DNA of 64,000 nt from DASRIA01 sp963724065. Its GTDB lineage: Bacteria > Actinomycetota > Thermoleophilia > Solirubrobacterales > JBBDJG01. Location of the stretch: NCBI GenBank assembly GCA_963724065.1, contig CAVRTB010000001.1, positions 496,001 to 560,000 on the forward strand. The letters run 5' to 3'. The translations under genes and the position numbers were made by a program. The notes beneath the pieces were generated by a model that ran no database searches, had not been told where the DNA came from, and saw only the letters and a list, made by a program, of their open reading frames with translations. Below are positions 17,156 through 25,365 of the stretch, piece by piece (the stretch's first letter is position 1; every line of letters starts with the position of its first letter).

Positions 17156-17836
17156 TCAGCCCCTGCGCCGGCGCCGCGCGGTCAGGGCCAGCGCGGCGAG
17201 CCCCGCCACCAATGCGGCGATCGAGAGGACCAGGGGCAGCGCGTCGCTGTCCTCGCCCTCCTCGCCGCCAACCAGCGCGGCCGGGGCGCTCGCGCCGGTA
17301 GCCGCGGTTTCCTCGTCGGGTGCTCCTGCCTCGGTGTTGATCGCGTCAACCGGCGTCGCCGACTCGGTGATGCGCGTGCGGGCCGCGGGCGTCTCGCTGT
17401 CGGCCGGGCCGATCCAGCGGTCGGTCGCGTCCGTGTACTGCTGGATCACCTTCCATTCGAGCTCGCCCTCCCTGACCGGGTTGCGCGCGATGTACTGGAA
17501 CGAGTCGTACCGGTTCGGTGGGATGCGGTTGCCTGACCACCGAACGACGGCAACGCGATCGCCCTCCTTCTGGAGCCGTACCGTCCAGCCCGGTGCTTCG
17601 CGCACGATCAGGGACTCCACCTCGGGCGGGACCCGCAACGACACCGAGATGACGTCGGAGCTGCGCTCGCTCGGGACGGTCAGCGTGTAGACCTGCTGTT
17701 CGGCCGGGCGGGATGCCGACGGTTGAACGACGGCGTGGCCGAGCGCGTCGGCCGCCGGCCAGCAGGTCACGATCACGAGGGCCGGAAGCGCGCGCCGTAG
17801 CGCGCGCTTCGTCGACCGGGACATGTGCTGCACCAT
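17156..17836 (-). CDS. YcnI-like (DUF1775) copper-binding protein with C-terminal membrane anchor
   Basis: 226 residues from ATG 17836 (ATG 17824 possible). The signal peptide ends DALG and the mature protein begins HAVVQPSASRP, the YcnI pattern in which the N-terminal His binds Cu(II). The domain continues VYTLTVPSERS, an APGWTVRL strand with the conserved Trp, and IPPNRYDSFQYIARNP, all YcnI landmarks. After a Thr/Glu/Ala-rich linker a single transmembrane helix (LVLSIAALVAGLAALALTA) and RRRRRG tail anchor it. Known for the family: extracellular copper sequestration, often next to CopC/CopD as here. Second gene of the minus operon with another YcnI-like gene three bases upstream. Confidence 0.9.
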   Translation of the reverse strand: MVQHMSRSTKRALRRALPALVIVTCWPAADALGHAVVQPSASRPAEQQVYTLTVPSERSSDVISVSLRVPPEVESLIVREAPGWTVRLQKEGDRVAVVRWSGNRIPPNRYDSFQYIARNPVREGELEWKVIQQYTDATDRWIGPADSETPAARTRITESATPVDAINTEAGAPDEETAATGASAPAALVGGEEGEDSDALPLVLSIAALVAGLAALALTARRRRRG

Positions 17837-17838
17837 CA

Positions 17839-18423
17839 CTAACCTGCGGCAGGCGCCGCGACCGTCGTCACGCAGGACGCCGGGAACTCGGCACTCGAGG
17901 GGCCGGTCCACGCGACCAGCTCGTGCTTCGCGCTGCGCTTCGCGCGTTTGCTCAGCTCTGCATAGCCCTTCGCCCGGTAGTACTGGTTCACGGGGAAGCA
18001 GAACTTGCCCGGCTGCACCGGGTTCTGGAACCGCACGAAGAACTCCCCGAAGAATCCGGGCCGGATCTCCGAGCCCTTCTTAGCCACCCATGAGATCGAC
18101 GTGATCGCGTAGACGGGATCGCCGTCCTCGTTCTTCTTGCCGGTGTCGCGCCGCTTCAGGTGAACAGACCAGTCCGCGGCCTGCTTGACGCTGATCGCTT
18201 CCTGAAGCGCGGTCGGGACGAACAGCGTCACCTTGTAGCTGTTCTGATTGCTCTTCTCGTTCGGCACGCGCAGCACGTATGAGGTGCGCGCGGCGGTCAG
18301 GGGCGTGCTCTGCGGGTGAAACGGGCTCACCGTCGCGTGGCCGCCCGCGCCTGCGGGGATCGCCATCAACGCCGCGGTGCATCCCACGGCGAGGCTCAGC
18401 CCCAGTTTGGTTCTCATGTTCAT
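17839..18423 (-). CDS. YcnI-like (DUF1775) secreted copper-binding protein, soluble form
   Basis: 194 residues; ATG 18423 with GGAG ten bases upstream. Signal peptide ends GAGG and the mature chain begins HATVSPFHPQSTPL. Core strands match YcnI: SYVLRVPNEKSNQNSYKVTLFVP, AADWSVHLKRR (Trp) and IRPGFFGEFFVRFQNP. Unlike its downstream neighbour it has no C-terminal membrane helix and ends with two Cys that may pair (CFPVNQY, ASCVTTV). The pair may act as a released and a tethered chaperone (inference). Confidence 0.87.
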   Translation of the reverse strand: MNMRTKLGLSLAVGCTAALMAIPAGAGGHATVSPFHPQSTPLTAARTSYVLRVPNEKSNQNSYKVTLFVPTALQEAISVKQAADWSVHLKRRDTGKKNEDGDPVYAITSISWVAKKGSEIRPGFFGEFFVRFQNPVQPGKFCFPVNQYYRAKGYAELSKRAKRSAKHELVAWTGPSSAEFPASCVTTVAAPAAG

Positions 18424-18455
18424 CTCGCTTGTCTCCTTGTCTGAGGGTCTTCGCT

Positions 18456-18857
18456 CTAGCTCGCCCGGATCGCGAACGTGACGCGGAACCGCTTGAAGCG
18501 GCTACCGCGCTTCACCCGCCCGGTGAACACGATCTCGTACGCGGTCGCGCGCGGAAACGTGAATCGGGAGGTGCGCTTTGCCTTCCGGTTGAGCACGACG
18601 TTGCCCGTCGAGTCGGAGATGCGTAGGTAGCAGGCGCAGTTCTTCCACGAGAAGCTGCCCCGGCTGGGCCGGACCTTCGAGACGATGATCCTCGACGACT
18701 GGCCCGACACGGGCTCGTCGTCGGGCGTCACGTGCACCGTGACCGAGACACCCTTGTTCGACTCCGTCTGATGTCCCGGCGCCGTGGAGGCGCCGATGAC
18801 GAGACCCATCAATCCCACGAGGCACGCGAACGTGCCCATGCGGCCTTTGCGGCCCAT
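18456..18857 (-). CDS. Small secreted protein of the copper operon, possible YtkA/FixH-like fold
   Basis: 133 residues; GGGAGG seven bases before ATG 18857. Signal peptide ends STAPG and the mature chain starts with His-Gln (GHQTESNKG), again a His-first N-terminus as in CopC and YcnI. The rest is beta-rich (VSVTVHVTPDDEPVSGQ, YLRISDSTGNVVL) with a CAC pair and a basic C-terminal strand set. The pattern recalls small YtkA/FixH-like immunoglobulin folds, but this is a guess. Gene order places it between a membrane protein and the YcnI pair. Confidence 0.75.
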   Translation of the reverse strand: MGRKGRMGTFACLVGLMGLVIGASTAPGHQTESNKGVSVTVHVTPDDEPVSGQSSRIIVSKVRPSRGSFSWKNCACYLRISDSTGNVVLNRKAKRTSRFTFPRATAYEIVFTGRVKRGSRFKRFRVTFAIRAS

Positions 18858-18920
18858 GTGCCTACCTCCCTCTGACGTGCAACAACCAGCCGCGCCGGGT
18901 GGCGCGGCGGACCTGGTCAG

Positions 18921-19496
18921 CTAGGAGAGACCGGGCGGCGAGCGGCCGGCGAGGTTCCCGGCGACGACGTCGAGTCGAGGAGCGAAGAAGAGTGGTAGGG
19001 CGGGCGCCGGGACTGGCGTACGGCGCCGCCGGCGCGGCGAGCGCCGCCGGGCGATCGCGCCGACCGCGGTCCGTGCTCCGCGCAGCAGGAGCGCGATCGC
19101 TGCGCCGATCAGGACTCCGAGCGCGAGGCCCTTGATGCCGACGTGCCCGGCCACGTGTGCGATGCCTGTCGGGTGCTCGGCAGAAACCCATCCCTCGACC
19201 CATTCCTGGAGCGCGAAGACGGTCAGCAGCGCAGCCGTGGCGAGCGGCCACAGGACCCGGAGGGGCGGCGGGTGCCCTTCGTCCTCGATGCCCCGCATTG
19301 CATGGACAAGGGTGCGCGCGAAGCCGGCGCACGCGAGCAGCAGCACGACCGTCACGAGGCCCGCCGCGAGCGGCATGTAGGAATGCGCGTGCCCGCCCGG
19401 AGCGGCGCCGTCGATCAGCCAGTAGCTCAGCTCGTGCAGTCCCAGAGCGCCGACCGCGAGCAGCGCAACGGCACGAAGTCCCCATTTCCCCCGCAT
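18921..19496 (-). CDS. Four-helix membrane protein, first gene of the right copper operon
   Basis: 191 residues with four predicted transmembrane helices (VALLAVGALGLHELSYWL, LAAGLVTVVLLLACAGFA, LWPLATAALLTVFALQEW, IKGLALGVLIGAAIALLL) and a basic, Pro-rich cytosolic tail. His residues sit at helix ends (LHELSYW, GGHAHSY, HVAGHVG), as in many metal-linked membrane proteins. No family recognised. It leads the minus-strand run through 16477 and so is likely co-expressed with the YcnI-like genes. Confidence 0.75.
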   Translation of the reverse strand: MRGKWGLRAVALLAVGALGLHELSYWLIDGAAPGGHAHSYMPLAAGLVTVVLLLACAGFARTLVHAMRGIEDEGHPPPLRVLWPLATAALLTVFALQEWVEGWVSAEHPTGIAHVAGHVGIKGLALGVLIGAAIALLLRGARTAVGAIARRRSPRRRRRTPVPAPALPLFFAPRLDVVAGNLAGRSPPGLS

Positions 19497-19569
19497 GACG
19501 GCGAGTCTAACGCGGTTGCGGGTGGCCGTGCTCCGGTGACCGGTGATCCGGGAGGGGTGCTGCGCCCGA

Positions 19570-19575
19570 TACCGT
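19570..19575 (+). promoter_or_regulatory. -10 box of the ABC1-kinase gene (leaderless)
   Basis: TACCGT eight bases before ATG 19584, with no ribosome site between. Confidence 0.45.
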
Positions 19576-19583
19576 CACGGGAC

Positions 19584-20975
19584 ATGGCGCGCGACGAGAA
19601 CTCGATCCCGAAGGGCCGCCTGCGGCGCACCGCGAAGCTCGGCGGGCTCGCGGGCGGGCAGGCCGCGCGCAGCTACGCCGCCCGCGCGGCCGACCTCACG
19701 CGCTCCGAGGAGCGACGCCGCGCCGCCGCCGAGAAGCGCCAGCTCCAGGCCGCCGAGCGCGTGCTGGACGTGCTCGGCCAGATGAAGGGGGCGGCGATGA
19801 AGCTCGGCCAGGTCGCCTCGTTCGTCGATACCGGGGCGCTGCCCAGGGAGGCGCACGAGCGCCTCGAGGCCAAGCTCGCGAAGCTGCGCGACTCCGCCCC
19901 GCGCGTGTCCTTCGAGCAGATGCGGAAGGTGATCGAGTCCGACCTCGGCCGGCCGCTCGACGAGGTCTTCGAGGACTTCGAGACGGAGGCCTTCGCCGCC
20001 GCGTCGATCGGCCAGGTCTACCGGGCGCGGCTGCGCGACGGCCGCCGCGTAGCGGTGAAGGTCCAATACCCGGGCATCGCCAGCGCCGTGCGCGCGGACA
20101 TCCAGAACCTCGGCCTGCTCCTGCGCGTCGCGAAGATGCTCGCGCCCGGGATGGACCCGAAGGCGATGGCGATGGAGATCCGCGAGCGCCTCACCGAGGA
20201 GCTCGACTACGAGGTCGAGGCCCAGACCCACCGCACGTTCGCACGGACCTGGCGCGGCCATCCGTTCGTCGTGATCCCCGAGGTGGTCACCGAGCTGTCG
20301 GGCGAGCGCGTGCTGGTCACCGAGTTCATGGACGGGATCGGCTTCGAGCAGGTGAAGGAGCTGCCGGCGCCCGAGCGTGACCGCTTCGGCGAGATCGTCT
20401 TCCGTTTCTTCATCGGCTCGCTGTACCGCACGCGGCGCTTCTCCGCCGACCCGCATCCCGGCAACTACCTCCTGCTGCCCGATGGGCGTGTCGCGTTCAT
20501 CGACTTCGGCATGTCCAAGCGCGTCACGCGCGAGCAGGTCGCGTCCGAGCTAGCGACCATGCGCGCGGGCATCGACGGCGATGCGCACCAGCTGCGGGCC
20601 GCGCTCGTCGACATGGGGTTCTTCCCGGCCGATGATCCGGTCGTCACGGCCGAGCGCGTGCAGGAGCACTTCGAGGCGGCGGCCGGCTGGTACGCGATCG
20701 ACCGCGAGTTCACGATCGACCGCGACTACGTGCGCCGCGTGATGATCGACGTGGGCGGTCCCCAGTCGCGCTTCTGGGACGTGATGCGACGCCAGACGAT
20801 GCCGCCCGAGACGCTCTTCGCACGTCGCATGGAGGGGCTCACGCTCGCCGTCCTCGGCCAGCTCGGCGCGACCGCCAACTGGCACCGCATCGCGCGCGAG
20901 TGGCTTTTCGGCGACCCGCCCGCCACGCCGCTGGGTGAGGCCGAGGCGGACTTCTTCGCGGCCGCCGCGCGCTAG
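19584..20975 (+). CDS. ABC1/AarF/UbiB-family atypical protein kinase
   Basis: 463 residues from ATG 19584. Family landmarks: the KxGQ motif (AAMKLGQVASF), AVKVQYPGI with the ATP-binding Lys, EELDYEVEAQTH, and the catalytic/Mg loop DPHPGNYLLLPDGRVAFIDFG. Members support quinone or lipid metabolism and act as ATPases; the exact substrate is unknown. No membrane helix is obvious at the C-terminus. The gene converges with hypF: the two stop codons overlap in CTAG. Confidence 0.9.
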   Translation: MARDENSIPKGRLRRTAKLGGLAGGQAARSYAARAADLTRSEERRRAAAEKRQLQAAERVLDVLGQMKGAAMKLGQVASFVDTGALPREAHERLEAKLAKLRDSAPRVSFEQMRKVIESDLGRPLDEVFEDFETEAFAAASIGQVYRARLRDGRRVAVKVQYPGIASAVRADIQNLGLLLRVAKMLAPGMDPKAMAMEIRERLTEELDYEVEAQTHRTFARTWRGHPFVVIPEVVTELSGERVLVTEFMDGIGFEQVKELPAPERDRFGEIVFRFFIGSLYRTRRFSADPHPGNYLLLPDGRVAFIDFGMSKRVTREQVASELATMRAGIDGDAHQLRAALVDMGFFPADDPVVTAERVQEHFEAAAGWYAIDREFTIDRDYVRRVMIDVGGPQSRFWDVMRRQTMPPETLFARRMEGLTLAVLGQLGATANWHRIAREWLFGDPPATPLGEAEADFFAAAAR

Positions 20976-23245
20976 GCCGCGGCAGCGACCGCCGCCTGGC
21001 CGTACGAGATGCCTCCGTCATTGGGAGGCAGGCGCTCCGGCACCAGCACGCGCAGCCCGGCCGCCGCGAGCAGCTCCGAGGTGCGCGAAAGCAGCAGCGC
21101 ATTCTGGAAGACCCCGCCCGAGAGCACCGCCGTGCCCAAGCCGCGTTCCTGCGCCGCCTGCACCAATGCCCGCGCCGTCGCGCCGGCGAGCGCGTTGTGG
21201 AAGCGCGCCGACACGAGCGCGACCGAGGTCCCGGCCGCGATCTCGGCCACGACCGCGCGCAGCGTCTCGCGCGGATCGAGCACGGGGAAGCCGCTCAGCG
21301 GATACGCCGCCGTCTCGTGCGGGTCCGCCGCCGCCTCGAGCTCGGCCGCGGCCTGCCCCTCGTAGTTGACGCGCGTGCGCAGGCCACACAGCGCCGCGAT
21401 CGCGTCGAACAGGCGGCCGGCGCTCGTCGTCACGGGGGAGGCGGTGCCGGTCGCCGCGAGCCGCGCGACCGTCTCCCAGCGCGCGGGCTCGACCGCGATC
21501 GCGAGGGAGGCCGGGATCGCAGGCGGCTCGCCGAGCGCCTCCTGCAACCACGCGCAGGCCATCCGCCAGGGCTGGCGGATCGCCTGCTCACCGCCCGGCA
21601 GGCGCACTGGGTGCAGGTGCCCGACCCGCTCGAAGGAGCGCAGGTCGCCCACGAGCAGCTCGCCGCCCCACACCGTGCCGTCGAGCCCATAACCGGTGCC
21701 GTCGTAGATCGCCGCAACGGCGGGCTCGCGCTCTCCGTGCTCGGCCAGGCAAGCGGCGAGGTGCGCGTGGTGGTGCTGGACGCCGACCGGCTCGACGCCG
21801 TCGCGCTCGAGCGCGTACGCCGTCGAGAGATACCCGGGATGCAGGTCGTGGGCGACCACCTCGGGCCGCACGGCGAACAGGCGCTCGAAGTGGGCGACGC
21901 CCTCGCGGAAGGACAGCAGCGTCTCGTAGCTCTCGAGGTCGCCGACGTGAGGCCCGACCCAGGCACGTGCGCCACGTGCCACGCAGAAGGTGCTCTTCAG
22001 CTCCGCGCCGCAGGCGAGCACCGCGCGCGCGGCCGGCACCGGCAGGTCGAGGCTCTCGGGCACGTAGCCGCGCGAGCGGCGCAGCATCAGTGCGCGCGGG
22101 ATGCCCGCGACCCGCGCCGAGCGCCGCACCGAGTCGTCCGTCCTGGTCTCGATCGGGCGGTCGTGGAGCAGGAACAGGTCGGCGATCGCGCGCAGGCGCT
22201 CGCGCGCGTCAGCGTCGCGATAGGCGATCGGCTCGTCCGAGGCGTTGCCACTCGTCATCACCAGCGGGATGCCGGCGTCGGCGAGCAGGAGGTGATGGAG
22301 CGGGGAGTAGGGGAGCATCACGCCGAGCTCGCGCGAGCGCGGGGCGAGCGAGTCTGCGACAGCGCCGCCGGGGCGGCGGGGCGCGATCACGATCGGGCGG
22401 GCGCGCGAAGAGAGCAACGCGATGTCTGCGGCGCCGAGGTCCGCCAGCCGTGCCGCCGCGTCCTCGCTTGCCGCCATCACGGCGAACGGCTTGTCCTCGC
22501 GGTGCTTGCGGGCGCGCAGGGCGGCAACGGCGCGCTCGCTGTCGGCGCGGCAGGCGAGGTGGAAGCCGCCGAGTCCCTTGACCGCCACGATCAGGCCGTC
22601 CCGCAGCGCGCGCGCCGCGTCCGCGACTGCATCGCCGCCGCCGGCGGGAACGCCGTCGGCGTCCACCAGCCGGGCGGCCGGCCCGCAGTCGGGGCAGGCA
22701 TTCGGCTGGGCATGGAACCGGCGATCGTGAGGGTCGTCGTACTCGGCCCGGCAGCGCTCGCACATCTCGAATTCGGCCATCGTGGTCGCGGGCCGGTCGT
22801 AGGGGACGCCGCGCACGATCGTGAACCGGGGCCCGCAGTTGGTGCAGTTGACGAACGGGTACCTGAAGCGGCGATCGGCGGGGTCGAACAGCTCCGTCAG
22901 GCACGCGTCGCATGTCGCGGTGTCGGCGCTCACGAGGGCGTCGGGCGCCGGGCCGCGCGCACTCGCCACGATCTCGAAGGAGACGTCCCCACGCGGCGCG
23001 AGCGACTCGGTCGTGATCGACTCGACGCGTGCCAGTGGCGGGGCCTCGGCCGGCAGCCGGGCCAGGAAGCGCCCAACGGAATCGGCGCCGCCCTCGACTT
23101 CGATCAGGACTCCCCGCTCGTCGTTGAGCACGTGCCCGGCAAGCTCGTGCTCGCACGCAAGCCTGAACACATATGGCCGGAAGCCCACGCCCTGCACCGT
23201 GCCAACCACGCGGACCCGCATCCGTGTGCCGACCTGCAGGGCCAC
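20972..23245 (-). CDS. hypF: HypF carbamoyltransferase, hydrogenase maturation
   Basis: 757 residues. It makes the thiocarbamate on HypE from carbamoyl phosphate, the source of the CN ligands of the NiFe site. Domains in order: acylphosphatase (GTVQGVGFRPYVFRLA), two zinc fingers (CDAC...CTNC and CERC...CPDC), a YrdC/Sua5-like domain (VKGLGGFHLAC) and a Kae1-like domain with the metal His cluster (VQHHHAHLAACLAEHG) and DGTGYGLDG. GTG 23245 overlaps the stop of the SIS gene (TAGTG); ATG 23221 is an alternative that still keeps the acylphosphatase. Last gene of the hydrogenase operon. Confidence 0.95.
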   Translation of the reverse strand: MALQVGTRMRVRVVGTVQGVGFRPYVFRLACEHELAGHVLNDERGVLIEVEGGADSVGRFLARLPAEAPPLARVESITTESLAPRGDVSFEIVASARGPAPDALVSADTATCDACLTELFDPADRRFRYPFVNCTNCGPRFTIVRGVPYDRPATTMAEFEMCERCRAEYDDPHDRRFHAQPNACPDCGPAARLVDADGVPAGGGDAVADAARALRDGLIVAVKGLGGFHLACRADSERAVAALRARKHREDKPFAVMAASEDAAARLADLGAADIALLSSRARPIVIAPRRPGGAVADSLAPRSRELGVMLPYSPLHHLLLADAGIPLVMTSGNASDEPIAYRDADARERLRAIADLFLLHDRPIETRTDDSVRRSARVAGIPRALMLRRSRGYVPESLDLPVPAARAVLACGAELKSTFCVARGARAWVGPHVGDLESYETLLSFREGVAHFERLFAVRPEVVAHDLHPGYLSTAYALERDGVEPVGVQHHHAHLAACLAEHGEREPAVAAIYDGTGYGLDGTVWGGELLVGDLRSFERVGHLHPVRLPGGEQAIRQPWRMACAWLQEALGEPPAIPASLAIAVEPARWETVARLAATGTASPVTTSAGRLFDAIAALCGLRTRVNYEGQAAAELEAAADPHETAAYPLSGFPVLDPRETLRAVVAEIAAGTSVALVSARFHNALAGATARALVQAAQERGLGTAVLSGGVFQNALLLSRTSELLAAAGLRVLVPERLPPNDGGISYGQAAVAAAA

Positions 23246-24450
23246 TAAACCAGCTCCACGAGCTCGCGCAGCACGTGATACGCGCTCGCCTGGGCCTCCT
23301 GGATGCGCGGGATGTGCTGTGAGCGCGTCACGATCACGTGGTCGGCGAGGCCCTCGGCGGTGACGCGGCCACCGTCGTAGCCGACCAGCGCGATCGTCTC
23401 GAGCCGGCGCGCCCTGGCCTCGGCCAGCGCCGCAATCACGTTCAGCGAGTTGCCGCTGGTCGAGATCGCCAGCAGCGCGTCGCGTTTCGTGCCGTATGCG
23501 ATCACCTGGCGCGCAAAGATCGCCTCGGTGCCGATGTCGTTCGCGATTGCGGTGATGATCGCCGGGTCCTCGCTGAGGTCGAGCGCGGCACGCGGCGGCC
23601 AAGGTGACGGCGGCTGGCGGAAGTCCGCGACCGCGTCCATCGCGTCGGTGGCCGAGCCGCCGTTGCCGAGCGCGAGCACCTTCCCACCTCCGTCGAGCAC
23701 CGCGCGCAAGGCGGACGCGGCGGCCACGAGGGCCGCGGCGTTGTCGCCGAGCGTCTGGCGGCGCAGCTCGCTCACTTCCTCCGCCTTCATGATCACCGAG
23801 CTGCGCACGTCGGCCAGCACGGCATCCAGCCCGCGCTCGTTCTGACCCAGGAACGGGTAGAGGAAGCTCGCCGCGCCGGCATCGTGGACGGCGCCCGCGG
23901 CGCGACCCTCGAGCAGGCCGCGGTGCTCGAAGAACACGTGCACCAGCTCCCATAGCACGTGATAGAGCGTCTCGACCAGCTCCTGCGCGACGAAGGGCTC
24001 GGCCACCGAGGGCACGAACTCCCACTCGGCTCCGGCGTCGGCGAACGCGATCGTGAGGCAGTCCCGGCCCCGTGCCGCCCCGATCGCCTCGGCGACGCGG
24101 CTGCCCGCACCGAAGGCGATCAGGATGTCGTCCGCCGCCGTGAGGAGGTCGATCTGCGCTGCGAGGGAGCCGGCGTCGCCGGAGACTCCGAAGGCCGGCA
24201 GTGCCCGCTTGCCGACGATCACGGGGTGCACGAACTCGACGGCGACGTGGCGCACGTCGGAGCGGTCGGCGGGCGAGTGGCCGAGCGCGATCAGCCGGCC
24301 GCCGCGGGAGAAGCGCTCGGCCATGCGGTGGCAGAGCAGCGCGATCCGCTCGGAGTGCTCGTCGAAGAACCGCGCGTTGACGTCCGTGCGGAGCTCGAGC
24401 AGGTCCCGGACACGGCGCTCGAGCACGCCGGCATCGACGGACTGCGTCAC
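23245..24450 (-). CDS. Tandem SIS-domain protein (GmhA-like) of the hydrogenase operon
   Basis: 401 residues; GTG 24450 overlaps the hypB stop (GTGTGA). Two SIS (sugar isomerase) folds. The first (residues about 30-190) has weak motifs (LIALGHSPADRS, ILIAFGAGSRVAE). The second (about 210-400) is GmhA-like with KVLALGNGGSATDAM, NDIGTEAIFARQV and LLAISTSGNSLNV. In GmhA these bind phosphosugars; here no heptose genes are near. SIS proteins of this kind occur in actinobacterial hyp operons, as far as I recall, but their role in hydrogenase assembly is not defined to my knowledge. Confidence 0.85.
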   Translation of the reverse strand: MTQSVDAGVLERRVRDLLELRTDVNARFFDEHSERIALLCHRMAERFSRGGRLIALGHSPADRSDVRHVAVEFVHPVIVGKRALPAFGVSGDAGSLAAQIDLLTAADDILIAFGAGSRVAEAIGAARGRDCLTIAFADAGAEWEFVPSVAEPFVAQELVETLYHVLWELVHVFFEHRGLLEGRAAGAVHDAGAASFLYPFLGQNERGLDAVLADVRSSVIMKAEEVSELRRQTLGDNAAALVAAASALRAVLDGGGKVLALGNGGSATDAMDAVADFRQPPSPWPPRAALDLSEDPAIITAIANDIGTEAIFARQVIAYGTKRDALLAISTSGNSLNVIAALAEARARRLETIALVGYDGGRVTAEGLADHVIVTRSQHIPRIQEAQASAYHVLRELVELV

Positions 24451-25127
24451 ACGGGCGCCCCCGTGCGCTCGGCCACCCGTACGAGCCAGTCGCGCCACCC
24501 CTCGACGCCCTCCCCGGTACGCGCGCTCACGAGCATGCGCTCGGCGGCGGGGTTCACCTTCTCGATGTTGCTCACGAGACGGTCGAGATCGAAGTCGAGA
24601 TGCGGGAGCAGGTCGACCTTGTTGACCAGGACAAGCTCGCATGTCCGGAACATGAGGGGGTACTTGAGCGGCTTGTCCTCGCCCTCGGTCACGGAGGTGA
24701 CCATCACGCGCGCGTCCTCGCCAACCTTGAACTCGGCGGGGCAGACCAGGTTGCCCACGTTCTCGATCACCACGAGGTCGAGGTCGTCCAGAGGCAGCGA
24801 CGGGATCGCGGAGCGCACCATGTTGGCGTCGAGGTGGCATTCGCCGCCGAATCCCGGGTCCGTGTTGATCTGCGTGACCGGTATGTGCAGGCTCGCGAGC
24901 CTGTCGGCGTCGAGGCTGCCCTGGATGTCGCCCTCGAGCACGCCGACGCGCACGTCGCCGAGATCGTTCACGACTCGCTCGAGCAGCGTCGTCTTGCCGG
25001 CGCCGGGTGCGCTCATCATGTTGACGACCGACACCCCGCCGCGGTCGAAGTCCTCGCGGTTGGCGGTCGCGATGGTGTTGTTGGCGTCGAAGGCGTCTTC
25101 GACGATCTTGATCTTCGTTCGGTGCAA
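24447..25127 (-). CDS. hypB: HypB GTPase, nickel insertion
   Basis: 226 residues; TTG start preceded by GGAGGGCCC. GTP hydrolysis drives Ni delivery with HypA. Walker A is SAPGAGKTTLLE near residue 40; later motifs include ENVGNLVCPAEF (Ni/Zn-site Cys), GEDKPLKYP and NKVDLLPHL. The N-terminal His-rich nickel-storage stretch seen in some HypB proteins is absent. Sits after the two 35-residue microprotein genes. Confidence 0.96.
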   Translation of the reverse strand: MHRTKIKIVEDAFDANNTIATANREDFDRGGVSVVNMMSAPGAGKTTLLERVVNDLGDVRVGVLEGDIQGSLDADRLASLHIPVTQINTDPGFGGECHLDANMVRSAIPSLPLDDLDLVVIENVGNLVCPAEFKVGEDARVMVTSVTEGEDKPLKYPLMFRTCELVLVNKVDLLPHLDFDLDRLVSNIEKVNPAAERMLVSARTGEGVEGWRDWLVRVAERTGAPV

Positions 25128-25136
25128 GGGCCCTCC

Positions 25137-25244
25137 CTACATCTGCCTGACTTTCAAGTACCTGCGGATCTCCGGCAACTGGACCACGATTCCGAGGGCC
25201 AGCAGCACGACGATCACGGCGAGCACGATCCAGAGGACCGTCAT
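25137..25244 (-). CDS. 35-residue single-helix membrane microprotein A
   Basis: Reads MTVLWIVLAVIVVLLALGIV as the membrane helix, then VQLPEIRRYLKVRQM. GAGGAGG lies just upstream of the ATG, so translation is well supported. The C-terminus PEIxRYLKVRxM is shared with the next upstream microprotein. It belongs to very short actinobacterial proteins that I recall as DUF6893-like and linked to hydrogenase operons (memory, not searched). Possible small subunit, anchor or stabiliser of the hydrogenase or its maturation complex (inference). Confidence 0.8.
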   Translation of the reverse strand: MTVLWIVLAVIVVLLALGIVVQLPEIRRYLKVRQM

Positions 25245-25257
25245 CCTGGCCTCCTCA

Positions 25258-25365
25258 TCACATCTTCCTGACCTTCAGGTAGCGCTGGATCTCGGGCCAT
25301 TGGACCGCAACGGCGGCTCCCATCGCACCGACCAGGCCCAGGGCAACGACCCCTGACTTCTTCAT
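25258..25365 (-). CDS. 35-residue single-helix membrane microprotein B (paralog of A)
   Basis: Begins MKKSGVVALGLVGAMGAAVA (helix) and ends VQWPEIQRYLKVRKM. AAGGAG precedes the ATG, which overlaps the stop of the protease gene (ATGA). Same length and the same amphipathic C-terminus as microprotein A, 13 bases downstream, so the two arose by duplication. The basic Arg/Lys tail should lie on the cytosolic face. Confidence 0.8.
   Translation of the reverse strand: MKKSGVVALGLVGAMGAAVAVQWPEIQRYLKVRKM

Noticed and set aside
23246..24025. Long N-terminal extension of HypF
   Set aside because: It is a shadow of the SIS gene; the acylphosphatase domain starts right at 23221-23245.
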